Shown one piece after another: positions 56,801 through 64,000 of a stretch of 64,000 bases of DNA. Each line of letters starts with the position of its first letter. The stretch's first letter is position 1. The stretch is from Macrocystis pyrifera (Eukaryota > Sar > Phaeophyceae > Laminariales > Laminariaceae). The stretch is from contig JASSKH010000017.1 of assembly GCA_031763025.1 (NCBI GenBank), forward strand, positions 9,972,626-10,036,625. Reading direction: 5' to 3'. The translations under genes were made by a program, and so were the position numbers. The notes below the pieces were generated by a model that saw only the letters and a program-made list of their open reading frames with translations, was not told where the DNA came from and searched no databases.

Positions 56801-59800
56801 CTACCCCCGCGACGAATAATTGCCTCAGGATTTCTGCTCGCTTTGGCTTAAAAGGGCTGAGAGTTTCACCTAAAACAAATCGCGAAAAAAAAACGAGTTT
56901 TCCGTAAAAATTGAAACGAAAAGTGGTGTCAAAAGATCGATCCTTGCGAAATAACAAGCATTGTAAGAGTTTGTTAGTAAGCCCTCCCCTCTCCGCTTGC
57001 CGACCTCGAATATGTGCAGGTTGTTGTTGGAAGTTAGGAAGGGAGACGACCTTTACCAGGTTGCTCAATGGCACTGCCATCGCCACTCACTAGGCCAGGA
57101 AAAGGTTTCGGTGCTTAGTGCTAGACTGGAGCAGGTGAGTCGCGGAAGGCATCTCGGCAATTTCGAGGCAAGAGACGAAATGCCCCCGCACGAACAGTGA
57201 TTCTGGTCGCATCTTGCGACAAAACGCGACTTAGTGAGCACTCGCCGCTGGCGAAGCGGAGCACCGTTCACGAGGACATCGGGGTACCCTGGAGCAAGAG
57301 AGCGCTGTCGTGGCTTTTTTTGTTTGTGTTTTTCAGCGATCGATTTCCGACATGCTCGCGATGCTTTCGATCCCCGCAATAGACCCGCGTGGCCTTGACA
57401 TCCGCCCGGGGCCTTGGGCTGGAAGGTCGGGCAAAACATCGGACTCAGGTAATCGTGGATCTCTTTCGCTTGACCCTGGGGTTGCGATTGACATTTGTCT
57501 GCAAGGACTCGTGACGTGCTAGCTGCAGATGAAGACCGCCCTTGCACCGCTGCCTCGACTGTCGCAAGTGGTCGGAATCTCTTACAGTCTGCAAATAAAC
57601 AGATATAACAATCGTTGATGATATTATCTAGCACGTAAACGGAAAATACGACCAAAACGACCAAACGTCAGAATATCCAACCGATGAATGTCGGCACCCT
57701 GTTACACTTTTTTTTACTACCCCACTACGAGGCTCATGAACTATTTTTGGCTCTGTGTCTTGAGCAAAAGGCTGCAGTCAGATGGCCTCTCGGTGAAAGC
57801 TGTTGCGTCTACATAAATATGGAACAGCCTGTATTGTGTTGCTGAGTACCGCACGTGGTAGTCAGGTATGGCCGCAGTTTCAACGGCACTTTTTATACGA
57901 CATGGAGCTCACACATCGACACCACCCACAAGCTCCGCACACCACGACCCTCTTCATACCCCTAAAAAATGTGATAATTAACCGACGTTTTTTTCGCTAT
58001 CGGGGCACGTCGTGCTGTCTTAACATGTTACACCACCCCGAGTAAACAAACGGCCGTCATTGCCACCCGCCTAGCACAATCTAACTATTCTACCCCTGCA
58101 AAACCGACCCAACTCTCTATAACTCCAACCGATTCATCCCAAACACGTATGGGTGCAGTTCTGAACAGGCATACCGTGCAGAGGGATACGGTAAAGATCG
58201 TTCGGTGATTTTTTGCGCAGGGGTGGTGCCATCGTTTTTCAGTGTTGGTTTTCTCGACATTGACGGCAAAGGTGCTGAACAAAGTCGAAGACACAGTAGT
58301 AAATTCGGAAGGCTCCATCTCGACCGGATCTGCCCGAAAACACCTTAAGGTTGTTCGGTATTGGCAACTTTTAACCTTCCAGTTCTGGAAATATCGAGCG
58401 CTGAAAACCGACCGCATCCATCCCTCTGGGAACTCCACGCTCTTCAGTCTTTTACGCGTCTGACAATTTCGGCCCCGGCTTGACCGATCACCAACCTCGC
58501 GGCGACAGGACCTCCCTCAGCACAAGGAATCGGATTGGGCAAATTCCAGGGCGGAAGATAGCGCCTGCTCCAAGTCTAGATTTGCAACTACTCCAGAGTA
58601 CCCTGCTTTTGCCTCAATCTTGTCGGATCCCGGTATCGAGGCAAACCCTGCCAGGCCAAACGATCCAACCACGACAACTGCTGAAAGAACCGCCTACATT
58701 GCTCCAGCGAAGGACTCCACTGACGCGTTGACTGGGGACGGAAGCGACAATCACTACTGCTGTGTCACGCTCGCCATCACTACCTGCAAGCGGCTTCATG
58801 GTTTTCTGGGCACGGCCGAGGGTTTAGAGGCGAGTTGAAACCGCGTGCTGTATTCTAATGCGTTCGCACCGGCACTCGTTAGGGTACGTTAGCGTACGCG
58901 GAAGTATTGAGAGTACCGTCGGCTGCCATACGCTGAGGTTTCCGCTGGCAGAGGCGTGGTTGTGCGCCATGACTAACAGTGGCAACCGATCAGAGTTCAC
59001 CGAGCTTATAGGTTAGAGGTAAGAGTTTAGAGCTTAGGGTTCACGGTTTGGAGTGTAGACTTTAGCTTTTGGAGCTTGGGTGTTAGGGTTAGCAGGTGTT
59101 TACTGGTGCTGTGGCAGCAGACAGCAGACGGTAGAGGTATTGTTTACCACAAACCCAACACCACGACCCATTCACCGTAAAGAGCGTTGAGTTGACACAG
59201 GGGATGCGATCGTTTTTCAGCGCTCATTTTTTCCAGCACGGGAACGATACCAACACCGAACAACAAGGGAGGCGTTTTTCGCGAAGATCTGGTCGAGAGA
59301 GAGCCTCCCGAAGGCACAATGTTCGACTTCAGCATCCTTAACGTTGTCGAGGAAACGATCGCTGAAAAACGATCGCACCCACCCATGTGCCAACTCAACG
59401 CTCTTTACGGCACAACAAGCAGCTCCCCCCCCAACACCCTCCCCCCTCGCCCCGATGACGTCTCCGAATTGTGGAGGGCTGTCGACCCTGTGCTCCCTGC
59501 TCGACCGACGCGACCACGAAATTGCTAGGTAGGGCTGTGCTTAAAAGCAGTGATTTTGCGGCTAACAGCAATGATCAATGGCGCATGTCACCGTAGGGGT
59601 AGCAGGTTTTGGCCCCTTTTTTTCTGACTGATCGGCCTCTTTAACCCGGTGTTGTTGGAATGCAGTCATTGCTTAACAAAAACAATCGTGATTATTCGTC
59701 GGGTCGTAATTTTGGCATTTTCACTAGTTCGTTTTTAGGGCGGGGTATAGAGCTCCTACACTGTAATCAGGTCAGGAGCCTCTCCAAGTATACCGTTGCA

Positions 59801-62800
59801 TGAACGCTAAATACAAAACAGCTATTACGGGGGACCATAGAAATCAGGACCGATCACGTACACAAAACCTATATATTCCAGCAGTTTTACTAATCGTATT
59901 TGATCTTGATTACTATGTTCACCCCTAGAAAGAGTACTATTACGAATAGTTCCCCCCCCGTCAATTCGTTCGACGCCGTCATTCATATGCAAGAAAGTGC
60001 ACCTGCCTCACAAGCGGTTTTGTAGTCAGGATGCAGCTCACCCTTCATGCGATTTGCCGAACACCCCGCGCCGCTTCGCATAGCTTGGTGCAGGCAATGC
60101 TCATGCCTGGTCGATGAAACCCCGACGTGCTCCGTCCCGACAATGCAGGGATGCGAGGATTATATTGTCATACAACTACGGTCATGCATGACACGGTGAG
60201 TACATCCCCTCCACCCTCCCCTGGACCATTTTTCGTTTCAACTCAGGCCTTGCTTGGTCCTCTCCCAAACGTGGACGAAAGCGACGACTCCGCGGACTCC
60301 AACGCACACGAGGTCCAGAACATGCCGCGAGTGTGTCGAGTGCTCGTCATTGATGACGGGAGCTCCGTGGAGGACCGGAGGGCCATGATGTCGGCCTTTC
60401 CCCGTTTCACGTATGTGTTCAAGGGGGCCGGAGACACCAAAGGTGGGGAAATATAGGGTAGGGAAAGCAGGTGTGTGCTACGATATTTAGGGTACTATTT
60501 TTTTAGCCGAAGTGTTTCTGTGTGGGACTGGGACTGGGACCTACCCACAGTAAGGAGCACTCCTCAGCTGAAGCATGCTTTATCAACAAGGCATGCCTTT
60601 TCGTTGGAACACCATTTGTGTTTTACACACTTCATTGATTGTATACATAAGGCCTTCGGGTTGCGCATTCAGTTTTTCTGAAAGGCAGTTTTGACTTGCT
60701 GTTAGTGCAGAGGTCCTCAAAGTGAGGAGCCCCAGAAGGCAAAAGTAGATACACCCCCATCGTGGCATGTGTCCGCATCCCGTACCCCCACCCCGCGTCA
60801 TCTTTCGGCCTGCTCTGCGAAACGAAGAATCAATCACCTCACGACCCATATAAGTTTGCTTTTGTAACCCATTTACTACAGCAACACGTACGGCCCCGAA
60901 CTATTCGTGAGCGATTTCATGAACCGGTAAAATAGTCAAGAGATAGGGTCTCTCCATGGGCGTGGCTTTCGACGCTAACGAATGTCCCGTCTAGAGGGAG
61001 GCATTTGTGGGACAAAGGCGTCGACAGGTTTCAAGCTATTCCATTGGCTTCTATTCGGAGTTGCGACACCGTTGACCGGTCGTAATAAGGCGTGTCATGA
61101 TGGATGAAGCTCTTCGTTGCCGCCAACCAGCCAACTAGGATACGCGGGGCTACAGTAGATGAACCTCACTTCATCCCTAACCCCCTTCCGCTTTTCGTGA
61201 TCGTTAAACAGGACACGCGGGTTCGATGAACCTAATTTTATCGCTAACCGAGACGCGGTACCTGCTGTACATAGAGGACGATTGGTGGGCAGCGCACGAC
61301 ACACCAACCCCTTTCGCGTTGGGCACTGAGAACTTCTTGTCGCGGGCCATGAAGGTGCTCAGTCACTCCGCCGAGCGTGTATCACAGGCGAGTCTCGGGA
61401 CGGGTTGGTTCTTCCGTTGACTACATGTCAGACTGGGCGACAAAATGAATCCACGAGAAATATTTCCTTTTTGCCGTGCGAACGGCAGCCTGTCGGGTTT
61501 CGCAACACGTGTGACGTAGTGGAGGCGCACCATGGCCACTGAGATAGCAGTCAACAGCGCTGGCTACTGTTCGTCTATAGCTCCATGGCTACGGTGTGAA
61601 TCTTGCACGGCGTCTGTCGTAGCTCTATTTTACCGATGCATCGAGTTATGGTCCTTGCTCCACCTGCGTCTGACTGAGTTTTCTTGATACAGTATTCAAT
61701 ATGGCAAAATTCGCGCTTTCCCTGTCCTGGTAACCCCCCCAGGTCCTAATCAACGACCAATCTTCGTTGAGGTGCTCCTGGGGTGAGACAGGCGGCTCGT
61801 GCCCTCATGCGAGAAATGATAGTAGTTTATCACGGGGGTCACGCTTCACCAGCGCTCCATCTTCACCCGGAAGCACGCCGCAGGCCCGAACACTCGCGAA
61901 TTCATACCCGATCGAACGAGCCAGAACTGCCCTTCTGGAACCGCGAGCCTCGAGACACACCCAGGCGGAGGATGCGTTCCAGGTAACAATGACTTCTTGA
62001 GCATGCATGTGGTAGGCCACCTACCCCCTCTGCTTGATACTATATCATAGGCGTAACATATGTACACACATACTTAATCGTCTCTGAAAAAGAATAAAGA
62101 ATATGGCAACAAAGATCTACGAAGTGCATCTCCCCTTAATCATACTATGTGCAAGTGGGCGCTGCTATTCATACATACATACGTGCATACCAGGCCCACG
62201 ATGCATCCTGCTGTACACACCGTATCAACATGCACACGCACGTACGCAAGTTTGCTGTACCTGCTTGCTGTGATTTTGTCAAGGTACAAGGTCGAAAATA
62301 AAGCTCGTTTCGGTGTTTGATATAATCGGACGCCTCAGGGGGTGTCGGCAGCGGGAGAAAGGTGGAATACCGGCTGCACGAATTCGGTCTGCTGGACCCG
62401 TCACTCGACCTCAGCAACTGGCCTGGATTCTCCTTGAATCCAGCGTTGTGGGACCTGACGAGACTTGGTGACAGCTATCGGATGAAATTCAACAGAGAGT
62501 TCGGGTTCGACCCAACGGATATCAGGTGATCGCCGTTGCCCGTCCTTCAAGAGCACCCCACGGCTGTACGACTCTTTCCGATGGCATTGCTGAAAAACAT
62601 GGCGGCTGCAAGATTCGTAGAATGGAGATCGTGTTGAACGACTCGACGCCTGCCTTGCTCTGCTGCATACAGACCAACGGCGAGTGTGTGTACACAAACC
62701 ATGAGGACCATTTAAATGGCTCCAGTTTTTTCTGAGCCAGGACCGTTGTCTCGACGAACCTAGCTAAGCTGACCGCATACGAAGCATCGTATCTCCAGCA

Positions 62801-63745
62801 ATTATTTCCGCACGTTGCCACACGTGCGGACAGACCCCCCCCCCCCCGCCCGGGTAGAAAACCAACCCGACATCGAAACCCATAACCTTCATTGAGGGCG
62901 CATAGCCAAGCTGGAATGCATCACAACGTGTCGTCAAGGTACGTAAAGTCTAAGGCTCAGCTGACTATGTCAAAATATTCAGCTCGACAGCGTGTCCCCC
63001 GCGTTTGATGTAGTACAGTACGTACGTGAAACCACTTCAGAAACTCTCATTATGAGCCAGGGCTATTTTTTTCATGCGAGGGAGAGTGTGTCCTTCTACA
63101 CTGCACTTCTATTCTAATAATATTTGTATGTACCAGGAATGGCTTTCTTTTGTTTCATACCGTAATCGAGCCAGATTCTTTGACTTCCAATTCCGGCGGG
63201 CATTGTATGATTCTCGGCGGATTTTTGTACGAAGGGAGGGGGTGGTCCGTCTACCCAGGCGTACGGTCCTCTCGGTGCGTGTTCGTCTCGCAGTAGTTGC
63301 TATTTGTCCATTCATCTCGATCTCGAGACTACTCGCAATACACGCCTCGACGCGTGAAACTCACATGATCAATCAGTATTTAACGAGTTCACCCCCACAA
63401 GCCGGTCCTTGAGTCTCCTTCTGTGCGTATTCTTGTATCCCACAGACGCGGGTCAGGCTTTGACGGCCCACCTCCACACCCCTCCCCTTCTGTCTCCTTC
63501 TATGCGTGTTCTTGAAGCCCACATGCTGAAGGTCAAGCTTTGACGGGTACACCCCCGCATGCCATGTCTCCCCTTATTTTCGGACCGGCGTTGTGCCTTG
63601 ATCATGCAGGTTCGAGCAAACCTTGTCGATGGATTTGTTCGACGCGGGCGTGGTCATCGCGCATCTGCCCGATGTCACATTTCGACACGTAGGGGCAGGG
63701 CAATCTGCATACGAGGCGAACGACATGCGTAGACCCTGGGACTAG
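53776..63745 (+). CDS. GT-A-fold glycosyltransferase, multi-exon
   Basis: Firm exons, joined in phase: 58597(or 58509)-58829, 60247-60442, 61212-61387, 61743-61982, 62362-62525, 63610-63745 (TAG). They encode TLAITTCKRLHGFLGTAEG, CRVLVIDDGSSVEDRR, GSMNLILSLTETRYLLYIED followed by DWW, VLINDQSS, LHEFGLLDPSL, WPGFSLNPALWDL, and DVTFRHVGAGQSAY before RRPWD. This is a Rossmann-like GT-A enzyme with an EDD metal-binding triad; donor and acceptor are unknown. Likely upstream exons are 53776-53847, one ending at 54216, 55093-55187 (phase-joined to it) and 57337-57448; not all phases between them are resolved. It starts only 1.3 kb after the GT41 frame, in the same orientation, so a fusion transcript is possible. 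Confidence 0.72.
53980..54090. mobile_element. TA-flanked MITE, copy 7
   Basis: TTACGGGGGGCCATAGTAAA...ACTATGGCCCCCCGTAA, with TA on the left and TG on the right. The orientation is opposite to most other copies. It lies between candidate GT-A exons. Confidence 0.82.
55093..55187 (+). CDS. Candidate exon: IDGSELFSAEGWAGSNAQWC
   Basis: The acceptor GTGTTCCAG and donor CAAG/GTGAGA bound 95 nt. Its first base completes the Arg codon left by the candidate exon ending at 54216 (..HFYENVFEVVR), giving VVR-IDGSELFSAEGW. The composition (W, C, G rich) looks like real protein, but no family was recognised. Both probably belong to the GT-A gene. Confidence 0.45.
55256..55385. repeat. Degenerate (GGGTC)n fragment of the hAT-like family
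   Basis: GGGTCGGGTCGGGT, a spacer with GTGATAATTTGAAAAC, and inverse CCCGACCCGACCC blocks ending near ATGACCCGTAACG resemble the subterminal arrays at 13-16 kb. No intact CAGGG ends were found. Confidence 0.6.
56010..56235 (+). repeat. Dispersed repeat, copy B (partner 53080-53310)
   Basis: Same order of words as 53080-53310, diverged by many substitutions. Located in the presumed intron between GT-A candidate exons. Confidence 0.5.
57337..57448 (+). CDS. Candidate exon: RSISDMLAMLSIPAIDPRG
   Basis: It is preceded by an excellent polypyrimidine acceptor (TTTTTTTGTTTGTGTTTTTCAG) and ends TCAG/GTAATC. It is open in one frame for 37 codons plus one base, and its outgoing phase matches an acceptor at 58596. 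The function is unrecognised. Confidence 0.4.
58120..58445. repeat. TIR-like repeat related to 59170-59415
   Basis: It shares ATCGTTTTTCAG, the C.TCATTTT..TCGACA / GAAAACCGACC-type ends, and a central GAAGGCTC..TCTCGACC region with the element at 59170-59415, more diverged. It ends about 60 bp before the GT-A exon region. Confidence 0.45.
59170..59415. mobile_element. Foldback/MITE-like element
   Basis: The left CCGTAAAGAGCGTTGAGTTG and right CAACTCAACGCTCTTTACGG are perfect inverse 20-mers. The inverted similarity continues inward through GCGATCGTTTTTCAGCG. Total length is about 246 bp. It lies in the large intron between GT-A exons 58829 and 60247. Confidence 0.75.
59825..59930. mobile_element. 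TA-flanked MITE, copy 8 (decayed)
   Basis: The left end TTACGGGGGACCATAG is intact after TA. The right end is degraded (TTACTATGTTCACCCCTAG). It is the most diverged copy. Confidence 0.7.
61212..61387 (+). CDS. GT-A exon with the EDD metal motif
   Basis: 58 codons: GHAGSMNLILSLTETRYLL then YIEDDWWAAHD and a helical tail ..KVLSHSAERVSQ. The IEDD motif after a hydrophobic strand is where GT-A enzymes bind the divalent cation and nucleotide-sugar. The donor is CAG/GCGAGT, a GC donor; VSQ then joins VLINDQSS in phase. Confidence 0.8.
63405..63575 (+). repeat. Tandem duplication, unit about 85 bp
   Basis: GTCTCCTTCT.TGCGT.TTCTTG.A.CCCACA...GGTCA.GCTTTGACGG occurs twice directly upstream of the terminal GT-A exon. 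Confidence 0.65.
63610..63745 (+). CDS. Terminal exon of the GT-A gene
   Basis: The acceptor ATCATGCAG gives R FEQTLSMDLFDAGVVIAHLP, then DVTFRHVGAGQSAYEANDMR, RPWD and TAG. The xTFRHVG..SAYxxN motif closes the catalytic domain in this type of enzyme. The stop is followed by an AT-rich 3' flank. Confidence 0.85.
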
Positions 63746-64000
63746 TGTGTCAATACTCGCTTTTTTTAGATATAAAGTGCGACACCATTTAAGCAAATAT
63801 TATTTTGGGCCAGGCTCAAGGCTTTTGTTATGCATGTACGGCGGGGTGTGCCGCACACACTGATTGTAAGTAAAATAACACGGTTTTCTTGCTTTTGTGC
63901 AAGGGTATGCGGTCGTCAGGGGATATCCCAGGTGCATCCCTGGGTTTTCTATGTGGATTTGGATCTGTCGGTGGGTATATAATGTACTTCTACCAACAAA

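Overview
The window looks like nuclear DNA of a large-genome eukaryotic alga. A brown alga or related stramenopile is my best guess, from intron density (introns of about 0.3-2 kb, coding exons of 60-480 bp), GC near 50%, strong GT/GC-AG splice sites, and algal-looking glycosyltransferase families. That assignment is inference; there is no rRNA or other marker to test it. No prokaryotic gene organisation is present, and most long ORFs are chance frames.

Genes. Three intron-rich glycosyltransferase loci lie in about 42 kb. (1) On the minus strand, 29.1 to 22.0 kb (possibly from 31.0 kb), is an O-fucosyltransferase-like gene. Seven exons were reconstructed by splice phase; one exon, carrying the residues after the HVRR motif, was not found. 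(2) On the plus strand, 39.74-52.43 kb, is a 14-exon TPR plus GT41 gene (O-GlcNAc transferase / SPINDLY type) whose reading phase matches at every junction. (3) On the plus strand, about 53.8-63.75 kb, are further exons of a GT-A-fold glycosyltransferase (IDDGSS, IEDDWW, GFSLNPALWDL and FRHVG motifs). It lies directly downstream in the same orientation and could be a separate gene or part of a giant fusion with (2). Three introns in (2) and (3) appear to use GC-AG splicing.

Mobile DNA. From 0 to 20 kb, and in the introns of the genes above, the sequence is packed with non-autonomous elements. Several have insertion boundaries that can be read directly: a degenerate chromovirus (Ty3/gypsy with chromodomain) between two LTRs with a 4-bp target duplication; three hAT-like elements with CAGGG...CCCTG ends and 8-bp duplications, one nested in another of its own family and both inside an older TA-flanked MITE; eight copies of that MITE; a Mutator-like element with a 9-bp duplication; a tRNA-derived SINE pair, one copy having a natural empty site; and a TIR family marked by ACACCTCGGACAGAT ends.

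Other regions. From 31 to 39 kb there is no recognised gene. It holds a diverged copy of the 0.5-1.95 kb segment and a 42-bp-unit minisatellite (36.1-38.4 kb) whose central block is inverted. A 135-nt poly-C tract sits at 20.65 kb. Family assignments come from motif recognition alone; no database search was possible.
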